Positions 1 through 7,279 of a DNA stretch of 23,462 nt are shown one piece after another. Below the pieces are notes generated by a model. The model was given only the letters and a program-made list of their open reading frames with translations, had not been told where the DNA came from and made no database searches. This DNA is from Colimorpha sp964483145. GTDB lineage: Bacteria; Bacteroidota; Bacteroidia; Bacteroidales; P3. How positions within the stretch are numbered: the first letter of the stretch is position 1; each line of letters starts with the position of its first letter. The position numbers and the translations under genes are program-made. Location of the stretch: positions 1-23,462 of the forward strand of contig CAZAAK010000035.1 of the NCBI GenBank assembly GCA_964483145.1, read 5' to 3'.

Positions 1-13
1 ATTTTTCTTTCTG

Positions 14-71
14 CAACCTATGCGGTTGTCTAAAATTCCGGGAGTATTATACTTTTTTGGACAAAGTATAA
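14..71. repeat. two small inverted repeats distal to the eno terminator
   Basis: An AT-rich perfect 9-bp inverted repeat (arms 47-55 and 63-71, 7-nt loop) and a 5-bp one (arms 14-18 and 24-28) lie between the eno terminator candidate and the window edge. Neither is followed by a clear T-run on the minus strand. They may be extra transcription-stop or mRNA-end structures, or part of the next locus, which is not visible. I see no gene in positions 1-142. The role is unknown. Confidence 0.25.
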
Positions 72-78
72 GCCAAAC

Positions 79-120
79 AAACTCTGCAAGCGCGACCCAA
101 AGGCTACACCTGCAGAGTTT
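79..120 (-). terminator. putative terminator of eno
   Basis: A perfect 10-bp inverted repeat (arms 79-88 and 111-120) with a 22-nt loop begins 22 nt after the eno stop codon. On the minus strand it is followed by a T-rich stretch (GTTTGGCTTATACTTTG). The long loop and interrupted T-run make it weaker than a classic intrinsic terminator. Its placement just after a gene end, with no further minus-strand gene visible, supports the call. It could also act on plus-strand transcription coming from outside the window. Confidence 0.45.
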
Positions 121-142
121 TGAAAATTCTCTTGGAAAGAAC

Positions 143-1435
143 CTATTTTTTTATGAACTTAAAATTTTTGCCAAGGAATTGAGCTTGATCGCCAAGATTC
201 TCCTCAATGCGCATCAGCTGATTGTACTTGCAGATACGATCAGTACGGCTAGCGCTACCAGTCTTGATTAGGCCAGTGTTCAAAGCAACAACGAGATCGG
301 CAATGGTGGTATCTTCAGTCTCACCGGATCGGTGGGAAATGATGGAAGTATACCCGTTACAGGTAGCCAAACTAACCGCGTCGATAGTTTCAGAAAGTGA
401 ACCTATCTGGTTGAGTTTAATGAGGATGGAATTCGCAACGTCTTTGTCAAGGCCCATCTGTAGACGCTCGACATTGGTAACAAAAAGATCATCTCCAACC
501 AGTTGGCAACGGTCACCAATAGCACTAGTCAACTGTTTCCAACCATCCCAATCATCCTCAGCCATACCGTCTTCAATGGATAGGATGGGATATTTGTCAA
601 TCCATTTCTTCCAAAAGTCAACCATTTGGGTAGCAGTATATTTTTCACCACTGGACCAACGCATGGTGTACATGCCCGTCTCGGGGTCATAATATTCAGA
701 AGATGCAGCATCTAGCGCTATGAAGACATCTTCCCCAGGCCTATAACCAGCCTTTTCTATTGCCTGGCAAACAACCTGAATAGCCTCTTCGTTGGAGCCA
801 AGGTTGGGAGCAAAACCACCTTCGTCGCCAACATTGGTTGACATATTTCTCGATTTCAACACGCTACGAAGGTTGTGGAAGACCTCTGCACCCATACGCA
901 AAGCCTCCGTAAAAGTGGGAGCCCCAACAGGCATAATCATAAACTCCTGAAAATCGATACTGTTATCAGCATGAGAACCACCATTTAAGATGTTCATCAT
1001 AGGCACAGGAAGCATGTAGCCGTTGCAACCGCCAAGATAGCGATAAAGTTGCTGACCAGATTCCATAGCCGCAGCCTTGGCACAAGCCAAAGAAATACCC
1101 AAGATTGCGTTGGCCCCAAGACGACTTTTGTTAGGAGTGCCATCAAATTCAATCATTTTCTGGTCGATGGCGCGCTGTTCCTCAACATACATGCCACGAA
1201 GTTCTTCATTTAGCACGGTATTGACATTGTTGACAGCCTTCATAACGCCCTTTCCAAGGTACTGAGATTTATCACCGTCGCGAAGTTCACACGCTTCATG
1301 GATACCAGTAGATGCTCCTGAAGGAACCGCTGCACGCCCCATAGCGCCTTGCTCGGTATAAACTTCTACTTCAACGGTGGGATTGCCACGAGAGTCGAGA
1401 ATCTGACGACCCTTAAGTCCGATAATTTGTGACAT
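143..1435 (-). CDS. eno: enolase (phosphopyruvate hydratase)
   Basis: Cytosolic glycolytic enzyme that dehydrates 2-phosphoglycerate to phosphoenolpyruvate, Mg-dependent; enolases also occur in bacterial RNA-degrading complexes. The 430-residue length is normal for a bacterial enolase. Visible family marks are the N-terminal ILDSRGNPTVEVEV stretch, the mobile SGASTG loop (39-44), the GGSHADN and DFQEFMIMPVGA active-site region, the ILIKLNQIGSLSET signature containing the catalytic lysine, and SHRSGETEDT near the C-terminus. The start MSQIIGLKGRQILDSRGNP matches the family. It follows rplQ after 109 nt that hold a terminator-like hairpin, so it probably has its own promoter, with some read-through from the alpha operon possible. 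It is a metabolic gene attached to a ribosomal cluster, and nothing in it looks damaged. Confidence 0.98.
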   Translation of the reverse strand: MSQIIGLKGRQILDSRGNPTVEVEVYTEQGAMGRAAVPSGASTGIHEACELRDGDKSQYLGKGVMKAVNNVNTVLNEELRGMYVEEQRAIDQKMIEFDGTPNKSRLGANAILGISLACAKAAAMESGQQLYRYLGGCNGYMLPVPMMNILNGGSHADNSIDFQEFMIMPVGAPTFTEALRMGAEVFHNLRSVLKSRNMSTNVGDEGGFAPNLGSNEEAIQVVCQAIEKAGYRPGEDVFIALDAASSEYYDPETGMYTMRWSSGEKYTATQMVDFWKKWIDKYPILSIEDGMAEDDWDGWKQLTSAIGDRCQLVGDDLFVTNVERLQMGLDKDVANSILIKLNQIGSLSETIDAVSLATCNGYTSIISHRSGETEDTTIADLVVALNTGLIKTGSASRTDRICKYNQLMRIEENLGDQAQFLGKNFKFIKK

Positions 1436-1455
1436 AAGTTCAATTGTTTTGTGAG

Positions 1456-1489
1456 ATTATATAACGTATGCTATCATTTATATTACAAA
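1456..1489 (-). promoter_or_regulatory. tentative eno promoter (TTTG / TATATAAT)
   Basis: On the minus strand a TTTG (1489-1486) lies 22 nt before TATATAAT (1463-1456), about 20 nt ahead of the eno ATG. The Bacteroidetes consensus is TTTG, 19-21 nt, TAnnTTTG. Here the spacing is slightly long and the -7 box lacks TTTG, so this is only a weak candidate. The TTTG falls inside the T-run of the rplQ terminator candidate, so the two signals would share bases. Confidence 0.25.
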
Positions 1490-1525
1490 AGGAATGCCAG
1501 AAGCAATGCCTCCCGCATTCCCTTT
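1486..1525 (-). terminator. putative intrinsic terminator of the alpha operon, after rplQ
   Basis: Arms 1515-1525 and 1488-1497 pair as AAAGG(G)AATGC with GCATTCCTTT, giving 10 bp with one bulged base and a 17-nt loop. The second arm runs directly into TTTTG and an AT-rich stretch on the minus strand. It begins about 20 nt after the rplQ stop. This is the clearest candidate boundary in the core cluster and separates eno from the ribosomal genes. Confidence 0.6.
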
Positions 1526-1544
1526 ATACCAAGTTCCTCAAAGA

Positions 1545-2024
1545 TTATTCAGCTTTGGGTGTCTCTTCAGCAACAGTAGCGGGAGCCTCAACGGATTCAG
1601 CTTTCTTGCTACGGCTACGACGAGTGCTCTTAGCCTTTTTCTCGGTAACAGCCTTCAGCATGTTTTCGTTATAGTCAACAAGCTCTATGAGGGCCATTTC
1701 AGAGTTGTCGCCACGGCGAATTCCCGTCTTCAGAATACGTGTATAACCACCAGGACGATTAGCAACTTTTTGGGAAACTTCGCGGAAAAGCTCGTTCACT
1801 GCCTCCTTACTGTGGAGATAACTGAAGACAACACGACGATTGTTAGTGGAGTCCTCTTTCGAGCGACTGATAATAGGCTCGACATATACTCGGAGCGCTT
1901 TAGCCTTTGCCAACGTGGTTACAATTCTCTTCTCCATGATAAGAGAAGTGGCCATATTGGAGAGCATTGCGACGCGATGTGCGTGGGTTCTTGACAAATG
2001 ATTTACTTTACAACCGTGTCTCAT
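1545..2024 (-). CDS. rplQ: 50S ribosomal protein L17 (bL17)
   Basis: Large-subunit protein near the exit tunnel rim. The start MRHGCKVNHLSRTHAHRVAML and the following SLIMEKRIVTTLAKAKALRVYVE are diagnostic of bL17. The conserved domain fills about residues 1-120. The remaining 40 residues are a lysine- and alanine/glutamate-rich tail (RRSRSKKAESVEAPATVAEE), making the protein 159 residues against about 127 in E. coli; I recall such tails as common in Bacteroidetes. It starts 6 nt after the rpoA stop, so it is co-transcribed and probably translationally coupled. It is the last gene of the alpha segment. Confidence 0.97.
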   Translation of the reverse strand: MRHGCKVNHLSRTHAHRVAMLSNMATSLIMEKRIVTTLAKAKALRVYVEPIISRSKEDSTNNRRVVFSYLHSKEAVNELFREVSQKVANRPGGYTRILKTGIRRGDNSEMALIELVDYNENMLKAVTEKKAKSTRRSRSKKAESVEAPATVAEETPKAE

Positions 2025-2030
2025 TTCTTA

Positions 2031-3023
2031 TTATTCTTTATCTAATTTATACTTACTTATGTTCATGCCGAACTCAAGGTTCTTCGAAGCAACCAAATTT
2101 TCGAGTTCGGTTAACGATTTCTTGCCAAAGTTACGGAACTTCAACAAATCGGCTTTGTTGAAAGAAACCAAGTCACCAAGAGTTTCAACCTCCGCAGCCT
2201 TGAGACAATTGAGAGCACGGACAGAGAGGTCCATATCCACCAATTTTGTCTTAAGCAACTGACGAAGATGTACGGTGCTCTCATCGAACTCTTCCTGCAC
2301 AGGCTTAGACTCGGCTTCGAGGGTGATGCGTTCATCACTGAAAAGCATGAAATGCTGGATGAGGATGGTGGCAGCCTCTTTCAATGCCTCTTTCGGGTGA
2401 ATGGAGCCATCGGTCTGAATATCAAACGTCAGTTTCTCGTAGTCGGTACGTTGTTCCACACGATAGTCACTAACCTCGTATTTGACGTTTTTGATAGGAG
2501 TATGGATAGAGTCGATGGCGATAACCCCGATGGTGTCACCCGGTTTCTTATTATCATCGGCAGGTACATAACCACGGCCCTTCTCAATTGTGAGCTCAAT
2601 TTTGAGTTCAGTGGTAGTCTCCATATGACAAATCTCAAGCTCAGGATTAAGAACTTGAAAACCATTGAGAAAATTGTTCAAATCGCCAGCCTTAAATTCA
2701 GTTTGGCCAACAATTGTAAAAGCGACCTTCTCGGATTCATAACTCTCAATTTGGCGACGCAGACGGATTTGTTTGAGTTTGAGAATAATGTCGGTCATAT
2801 CCTCAACTACTCCAGGGAGGGAAGAGAACTCATGGTCAACACCGTCAATATGCACCGAAGTGATTGCGAAGCCTTCCAGAGAAGAGAGAAGAACGCGACG
2901 TAATGCATTGCCAATGGTGATACCATAACCAGGCTCCAGTGGACGAAACTCAAATGTACCACAGAAGTCATCAGCCTCAAGCATGACCACCTCATCGGGT
3001 TTCTGGAAAGATAAAATTGCCAT
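2031..3023 (-). CDS. rpoA: DNA-directed RNA polymerase subunit alpha
   Basis: Alpha dimer scaffold for RNA polymerase assembly. The N-terminal domain (about 1-230) shows GYGITIGNALRRVLLSSLEG, the conserved dimerisation/assembly region. A short linker leads to a C-terminal domain (about 250-330) with the helix-hairpin-helix-like run LSVRALNCLKAAEVETLGDL, used for contacts with UP elements and activators. The 330-residue length is normal. A leader of 91 nt separates it from rpsD, and the start is preceded by AAAGGA six bases upstream, one of the few SD-like sequences in this cluster. Intact and ordinary. Confidence 0.98.
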   Translation of the reverse strand: MAILSFQKPDEVVMLEADDFCGTFEFRPLEPGYGITIGNALRRVLLSSLEGFAITSVHIDGVDHEFSSLPGVVEDMTDIILKLKQIRLRRQIESYESEKVAFTIVGQTEFKAGDLNNFLNGFQVLNPELEICHMETTTELKIELTIEKGRGYVPADDNKKPGDTIGVIAIDSIHTPIKNVKYEVSDYRVEQRTDYEKLTFDIQTDGSIHPKEALKEAATILIQHFMLFSDERITLEAESKPVQEEFDESTVHLRQLLKTKLVDMDLSVRALNCLKAAEVETLGDLVSFNKADLLKFRNFGKKSLTELENLVASKNLEFGMNISKYKLDKE

Positions 3024-3114
3024 TTTAATTCCTTTCTTGTCTTGTTGTTATTGTGGTTTCTGGATTCCAGTTTCTCGATTGCATACCTTGCCGGAAACCT
3101 ATAGTGGATCCCTA

Positions 3115-3720
3115 TTATTTAGAATAGAGATCAACAATGAGCTGTTCGTTGATGGTCTCAGGAATATCGGCACGCTCTGGATAGCTGACGAACTTGCCAG
3201 AGAAGGTATTCATATCCCACTCAAGCCAAGCATAGTTGCTAGCGCGGGAAGCAAGATTATCGGAAATAATTTCCAAAGATTTTGAGCGCTCTCGTACAGA
3301 AACGACATCACCAATTTTCAGTTCATAAGAAGGAATATTTACGACGTTGCCGTTGACAGCGATGTGGCAATGAGACACCAATTGGCGGGCTTGAGCACGA
3401 CTGCGCGCAATGCCAAGGCGATAAACAACATTGTCAAGACGGGCCTCAATGAGTTTCATCAACTCTTCGCCAGTGATGCCGCCACGACGGGAGGCTTCAG
3501 CATAGAGCTTTCTGAATTGACGCTCGAGGATACCGTAAGTGTATTTGGCTTTCTGCTTCTCTCGAAGCTGAGTACCGTATTCCGAAGTTTTGCCACGGCG
3601 ACGACTCTGCCCGTGCATACCCGGAGCATAAGGTTTCTTTTCGTAGTTCTTGTCGGGACCGTAGATGGGTTCGTGGAACTTTCTTGCGATTTTGGTTTTT
3701 GGACCTGTATATCTTGCCAT
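3115..3720 (-). CDS. rpsD: 30S ribosomal protein S4 (uS4)
   Basis: Primary 16S rRNA binder that nucleates 30S assembly; in E. coli it represses its own (alpha) operon. The N-terminus MARYTGPKTKIARKFHEP lacks the zinc-binding cysteines seen in some bacterial S4 forms. The S4 RNA-binding domain spans roughly residues 93-155 (RLDNVVYRLGIARSRAQARQ followed by HCHIAVNG). The C-terminus ETINEQLIVDLYSK is typical. The 201-residue length is normal. The gene sits 27 nt after rpsK and 91 nt before rpoA. That gap could hold regulatory structure, but only a weak long-loop pairing is visible. Confidence 0.98.
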   Translation of the reverse strand: MARYTGPKTKIARKFHEPIYGPDKNYEKKPYAPGMHGQSRRRGKTSEYGTQLREKQKAKYTYGILERQFRKLYAEASRRGGITGEELMKLIEARLDNVVYRLGIARSRAQARQLVSHCHIAVNGNVVNIPSYELKIGDVVSVRERSKSLEIISDNLASRASNYAWLEWDMNTFSGKFVSYPERADIPETINEQLIVDLYSK

Positions 3721-3747
3721 TTTTCTAGTTCTTGATAACGTTAATAA

Positions 3748-4137
3748 TTACACACGGCGACGTTTTGGAGGACGGCAACCATTGTGAGGAAGTGGGGTAA
3801 TGTCGACTATCTCGGTTACCTCAATGCCACAACCATTGATTGCACGGATTGCAGATTCACGTCCTTGACCAGGCCCTTTGACAAAGACCTTTACTTTCCT
3901 TAGGCCCAAATCATAAGCAACTTTACCGCAATCTTCCGCAGCCATCTGAGCAGCATACGGAGTGTTTTTCTTCGATCCGCGGAAGCCCATCTTTCCTGCA
4001 GACGACCAAGAAATCACTTGACCGGCATTGTTAGTCAACGAAATAATAACGTTGTTGAAAGAAGCAAATATACATGCTCTTCCAAGAGGTTCAACTTTTA
4101 CGACTCTTTTTTTAGTCGGTTTAGAAGTTTTTGCCAT
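3748..4137 (-). CDS. rpsK: 30S ribosomal protein S11 (uS11)
   Basis: Platform protein of the small subunit near the E site. Family marks are the run ASFNNVIISLTNNAGQVISW, GFRGSKKNTPYAAQMAAE, VKGPGQGRESAIRAI and the basic C-terminal tail HNGCRPPKRRRV. The 129-residue length is normal, with a lysine-rich N-terminal extension (SKPTKKRVVKVEP). It follows rpsM after 91 nt and precedes rpsD by 27 nt. Confidence 0.98.
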   Translation of the reverse strand: MAKTSKPTKKRVVKVEPLGRACIFASFNNVIISLTNNAGQVISWSSAGKMGFRGSKKNTPYAAQMAAEDCGKVAYDLGLRKVKVFVKGPGQGRESAIRAINGCGIEVTEIVDITPLPHNGCRPPKRRRV

Positions 4138-4228
4138 AAATTTTTACTTGTGCTTGATTTTACTTTTTTGTTCACCAACTGCTCCAACAGTCTTATATAT
4201 TCCGCAATTGGCCGCTAACTTATACTAT

Positions 4229-4606
4229 TTACTTAGTAGCTTTCTTCTTGTTAGCGATAGTTTTCTTCTTACCCTTTCGAGTACGTGCATTGTTTTTGGT
4301 GCTCTGACCGCGGAGGGGAAGGCCCAAACGGTGACGAATGCCCCGATAGCAACCGATATCCATCAGCCGCTTAATGTTCATCTGGACTTCGGACCGAAGA
4401 GCGCCCTCAACCTTATACTCATCGTTGATGATAGTACGAAGGGTGTTCTGCTCATCGTCAGTCCAATCCTGAACCTTCTTGTTTTCGTCAATACCTGCCT
4501 TAGCCAGGATTTCAGAAGCAAGACTTCTTCCAATGCCGTAGATATAGGTCAACCCTATAACGCCTCTTTTGTTTTTGGGTAAGTCAATACCTGCAATTCT
4601 TGCCAT
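4229..4606 (-). CDS. rpsM: 30S ribosomal protein S13 (uS13)
   Basis: Head protein that contacts P-site tRNA and bridges the two subunits. MARIAGIDLPKNKRGVIGLTY, YIYGIGRSLASEIL, the helix-two-turn-helix region and the C-terminal GQSTKNNARTRKGKKKTIAN tail are diagnostic. The 125-residue length is normal. It is the first gene of the alpha segment and begins 29 nt after rpmJ, with no promoter-like sequence in between, so it is read from the same transcript as the spc genes. Confidence 0.98.
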   Translation of the reverse strand: MARIAGIDLPKNKRGVIGLTYIYGIGRSLASEILAKAGIDENKKVQDWTDDEQNTLRTIINDEYKVEGALRSEVQMNIKRLMDIGCYRGIRHRLGLPLRGQSTKNNARTRKGKKKTIANKKKATK

Positions 4607-4635
4607 AAATTCCTTTTATTCTTTTTGTTAGTTAA

Positions 4636-4752
4636 TCATCCTTGTCTTTGTTTGAACTTCGGATTCTTCTTGTTAATTACATAGACCACCCCGTGACGAC
4701 GAACAACCTTGCACTCGGGGGATCTTTTCTTTACAGAAACTCTTACTTTCAT
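4636..4752 (-). CDS. rpmJ: 50S ribosomal protein L36 (bL36), zinc-free type
   Basis: I translated this 38-residue gene by hand; it begins MKVRVSVKKRSPECKVVRR and ends NPKFKQRQG before TGA. Length, N-terminus and C-terminus fit bL36 exactly. Zinc-binding L36 proteins carry three cysteines and a histidine. Here a single cysteine (C14) remains, so this is the zinc-independent variant, which is usual for Bacteroidetes. It lies in its expected place between infA (56 nt upstream) and rpsM (29 nt downstream). It is easily missed by gene callers because of its size. Confidence 0.95.
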   Translation of the reverse strand: MKVRVSVKKRSPECKVVRRHGVVYVINKKNPKFKQRQG

Positions 4753-4808
4753 TTTTTATTTTATTTACCTGTTATTTCTTTGTCAACATTCTTTCAATAG
4801 AGCACGAA

Positions 4809-5027
4809 CTATTTGTGACGATAAGTTATGCGTCCTTTTGTCAAATCATACGGCGACATTTCAATAGAAACCCTGTCACCAGGAAGAATTTTGATGTAAT
4901 GCATGCGCATCTTGCCAGAAATATGAGCAATTATTTGATGCCCATTTTCCAACTCAACACGAAACATTGCGTTGCCCAAGGATTCAATTACTGTCCCGTC
5001 CAATTGAATGGATGATTGTTTTGCCAT
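4809..5027 (-). CDS. infA: translation initiation factor IF-1
   Basis: Occupies the ribosomal A site during initiation together with IF-2 and IF-3. The 72-residue protein is a single OB fold. Visible signatures are MAKQSSIQLDGTVIESLGNA, the MFRVELENGHQIIAHISGKM strand pair, RMHYIKILPGDRVSIEMSPY and DLTKGRITYRHK. Length is exactly normal. It starts 14 nt after map and is followed by rpmJ, the conserved map-infA-rpmJ order. Confidence 0.98.
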   Translation of the reverse strand: MAKQSSIQLDGTVIESLGNAMFRVELENGHQIIAHISGKMRMHYIKILPGDRVSIEMSPYDLTKGRITYRHK

Positions 5028-5041
5028 GTACTTATCGTTCT

Positions 5042-5818
5042 TTAATTATTGTTGTTTTCTATATAATCGTATGTCGTGAGAATATCCGGACCATCTTTGC
5101 CGATAGCAACAGTATGCTCAAAATGCGCGGCAGGTTTTCCGTCCTTGGTACGGCAAGTCCATCCATCTTTTTGGGAAAACTTTACATTCTTAGAGCCCAT
5201 ACAAACCATTGGTTCCACTGCAATAACCATTCCCTCTTTGAGTAAAGGACCAGTACCCGGCACCCCATAATTAGGAACATTCGGACTCTCATGCATCTTA
5301 AAACCGACCCCATGACCGCACAACTCACGAACGACAGAATAACCATTTTTTTCACAATGCATTTGCACAGCATGACCGATGTCGCCCACCCGATTGCCTT
5401 CTTTACATTTGTCTAGTCCTATATAAAGGGCCTCTTTTGTTGTCTTTAGTAGACGCTGCATCTCTGGAGAAATTTCCCCGCAAGTAAACGTATATGCAGA
5501 ATCCGCACACATTCCGTTAAGTTCAACCACTAAATCTAGCGTAACATTGTCTCCCTCCTTGACGAATACCTCGTTGCTCGGGATGCCATGTACTACAACA
5601 TCATTAATCGAAATGCAAAAAGAAGCAGGAAAGCCCTCATATCCCTTACACAACGGAACACCTCCGTTATCGCGGATAAACTGTTCCCCAATCTTGTCCA
5701 AGAAAGCAGTTGTAACACCCGGACGGATATGACGACCCACCTCAGCAAGAGATCTCCCTAGGAGGCGGGCTGCGTCACGTATCAACTCTATTTCTTCTTT
5801 AGTTTTGAGGAGAATCAT
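5042..5818 (-). CDS. map: type I methionine aminopeptidase
   Basis: Removes the initiator methionine from nascent proteins at the ribosome exit. It has the pita-bread fold with a dinuclear metal site; the five expected ligands are all visible: D95 (DLVVELNG), D106 (CADSAYTF), H169 (CGHGVGFKMHE), E202 (AVEPMV) and E234 (HFEHTVA), plus H77 in VVVHGIPS for substrate binding. The 258-residue length is typical for the short bacterial class. It starts 12 nt after secY; adk, which sits between secY and map in many bacteria, is absent here. Intact. Confidence 0.97.
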   Translation of the reverse strand: MILLKTKEEIELIRDAARLLGRSLAEVGRHIRPGVTTAFLDKIGEQFIRDNGGVPLCKGYEGFPASFCISINDVVVHGIPSNEVFVKEGDNVTLDLVVELNGMCADSAYTFTCGEISPEMQRLLKTTKEALYIGLDKCKEGNRVGDIGHAVQMHCEKNGYSVVRELCGHGVGFKMHESPNVPNYGVPGTGPLLKEGMVIAVEPMVCMGSKNVKFSQKDGWTCRTKDGKPAAHFEHTVAIGKDGPDILTTYDYIENNNN

Positions 5819-5830
5819 AATCTTTTAGTG

Positions 5831-7189
5831 TTACGCCTGCACAGACATAGAAGTGCGGCCCTTAATACGACCAGTCTTCGTCAAGCCATCGTAATGGCGC
5901 ATCAACAAGTGACTCTCAATCTGTTGAAGGGTGTCAAGGATAACACCTACCAAAATCAGAAGAGAGGTACCACCATAGAACTGTGCGAACTGAGTTTTCA
6001 CCCCAAACAGACGGATAATTGCAGGAAGAATTGCTACAATAGCCAAGAAGATAGATCCAGGGAGAGTTACCTTAGAAAGAATGTTCTCAAGATATTCGGC
6101 AGTTTTCTTGCCAGGCTTTACTCCAGGAATAAATCCTCCATTCTTCTTCATATCCTCAGCCATTTGATTAGGATTGATTGCAATAGCGGTATAAAAGTAG
6201 GTAAACAACACCACAAGAATAAAGAAAATGAAGTTATACCAAAACCCGTTATAGTCAGCAAAAGCCACCCAAAACTTTGAGTCAGAATCACCTCTAAAAC
6301 CCATAAAGGTGATAGGGATAAACATAATGGCCTGAGCGAAAATAATAGGCATTACACCAGCCGCATTCACTTTGATGGGAATGTACTGACGAACACCACC
6401 ATACTGCTTGTTTCCAACGATGCGCTTGGCATATTGTACGGGAATGCGCCGAGTACCCTGAACCAATAGAATAACCAACAATATTACGACCAACAAGACA
6501 ATGACCTCAACAAGGAACATCACCAACCCGCCACCAGCATCAGCCAAACGGGAAATGAATTCTCCGAACAGCGCAAAAGGTAAACGGGCAATAATGCCAA
6601 TCATGATCAACAACGATATTCCATTGCCAACTCCCTTTTCAGTAATACGCTCACCCAACCACATCACAAACAAAGTGCCAGCAATTAAAATAATAATGCT
6701 CGAAGCCCAAAAAGTCCAAGGAGGAGTCGTGCCATCGAAGGGATAGAAAGCAGTAGAGGTAGCGCCTAATTGATACTGCATATTGGTGATATATGCGGGG
6801 GCTTGGAAACCAGTAATGAGTACAGTAAGGAGGCGGGTAATTTGGTTCATCTTTCTCCGTCCATTCTCACCATCGCGCTGCATCTTCTGAAAATAAGGAA
6901 CCACCATAACAAACAACTGAATCACAATAGATGCAGTGATGTATGGCATAATACCTAAAGCGAAGATGGATGCATTGGAAAACGCACCACCAGAGAACAT
7001 GTTCAACAGACCCATCAGACCTTCTGAACCCTGAGCCTGAAGATTCTGCAACTGCGAGGGATCAACACCAGGAAGAACCACGTAACAACCAATACGATAT
7101 ACGAGGACCAAGCCTAAGGTATAGAGGATTCGCTTGCGCAGGTCTTCAATAGACCAGATGTTTTTGAGTGTCTGTATTAATCTCTTCAT
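5831..7189 (-). CDS. secY: protein translocase subunit SecY
   Basis: Channel-forming subunit of the Sec translocon in the inner membrane, partnered by SecE and SecG. The 452-residue chain shows about ten hydrophobic segments. The first, after the basic leader RLIQTLKNIWSIEDLRKRIL, is followed by the plug region around MGLLNMFSGGAFSNASIFALG. Conserved loops are LGERITEKGVGNGISLLI and TRRIPVQYAKRIVG. The C-terminus TLQQIESHLLMRHYDGL is typical. It lies between rplO (90 nt upstream, containing a striking hairpin) and map (12 nt downstream). The start MKRLIQTLKN is the only sensible one. Confidence 0.98.
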   Translation of the reverse strand: MKRLIQTLKNIWSIEDLRKRILYTLGLVLVYRIGCYVVLPGVDPSQLQNLQAQGSEGLMGLLNMFSGGAFSNASIFALGIMPYITASIVIQLFVMVVPYFQKMQRDGENGRRKMNQITRLLTVLITGFQAPAYITNMQYQLGATSTAFYPFDGTTPPWTFWASSIIILIAGTLFVMWLGERITEKGVGNGISLLIMIGIIARLPFALFGEFISRLADAGGGLVMFLVEVIVLLVVILLVILLVQGTRRIPVQYAKRIVGNKQYGGVRQYIPIKVNAAGVMPIIFAQAIMFIPITFMGFRGDSDSKFWVAFADYNGFWYNFIFFILVVLFTYFYTAIAINPNQMAEDMKKNGGFIPGVKPGKKTAEYLENILSKVTLPGSIFLAIVAILPAIIRLFGVKTQFAQFYGGTSLLILVGVILDTLQQIESHLLMRHYDGLTKTGRIKGRTSMSVQA

Positions 7190-7218
7190 TATTGTTTAGT
7201 TTAATAGTTGATGGAGCA

Positions 7219-7275
7219 AATGAAGTTTATGAAGCCATGAAGAGCCCAATCTTCATCAGCTTCATCAACTTCATT
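7219..7275 (-). repeat. three-segment palindromic hairpin built from 9-nt repeats, rplO-secY spacer
   Basis: This nearly fills the spacer between rplO and secY. On the plus strand 7219-7226 pairs with 7268-7275 (8 bp), 7229-7235 with 7259-7265 (7 bp) and 7237-7243 with 7250-7256 (7 bp). Each segment is perfect and they are separated by 1-2 nt internal loops, with a 6-nt apex GCCCAA. All three segments are variants of ATGAAG(T/C/A), spaced about 9 nt apart, so the hairpin is a triplicated short unit folded on itself. The transcript would carry it just after the rplO stop and about 30 nt before the secY start. It has no T-run, so it is unlikely to be an intrinsic terminator. It may be an mRNA-processing, attenuation or mobile palindromic element. 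Confidence 0.8.
7227..7274 (-). CDS. possible 15-residue micro-ORF inside the rplO-secY hairpin
   Basis: Beginning 5 nt after the rplO stop, an ATG opens a frame reading MKLMKLMKIGLFMAS before TAA, just ahead of secY. The repeated Met-Lys-Leu pattern is a direct result of the 9-nt repeat forming one arm of the hairpin, so the frame may be accidental. If translated, ribosomes leaving rplO could enter it and melt the hairpin, a leader-peptide-like arrangement. There is no SD sequence and no independent sign of selection. Confidence 0.12.
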   Translation of the reverse strand: MKLMKLMKIGLFMAS

Positions 7276-7279
7276 AACT

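Noticed and set aside
20..271. Plus-strand open frame of 83 codons across the eno 3' end
   Set aside because: It lies mostly opposite the eno coding sequence and its upstream half spans the terminator hairpins. The peptide shows no family features.
2268..2903. Plus-strand 211-codon open frame opposite rpoA
   Set aside because: It is the antisense shadow of a conserved gene; rpoA on the other strand is unmistakable.
3055..3099. Long-loop pairing (GGTTTC with GAAACC plus GG/CC) in the rpsD-rpoA spacer as an S4 regulatory site
   Set aside because: The loop is 27 nt, there is an internal mismatch and no resemblance to the known E. coli S4 pseudoknot target, which lies elsewhere (before rpsM).
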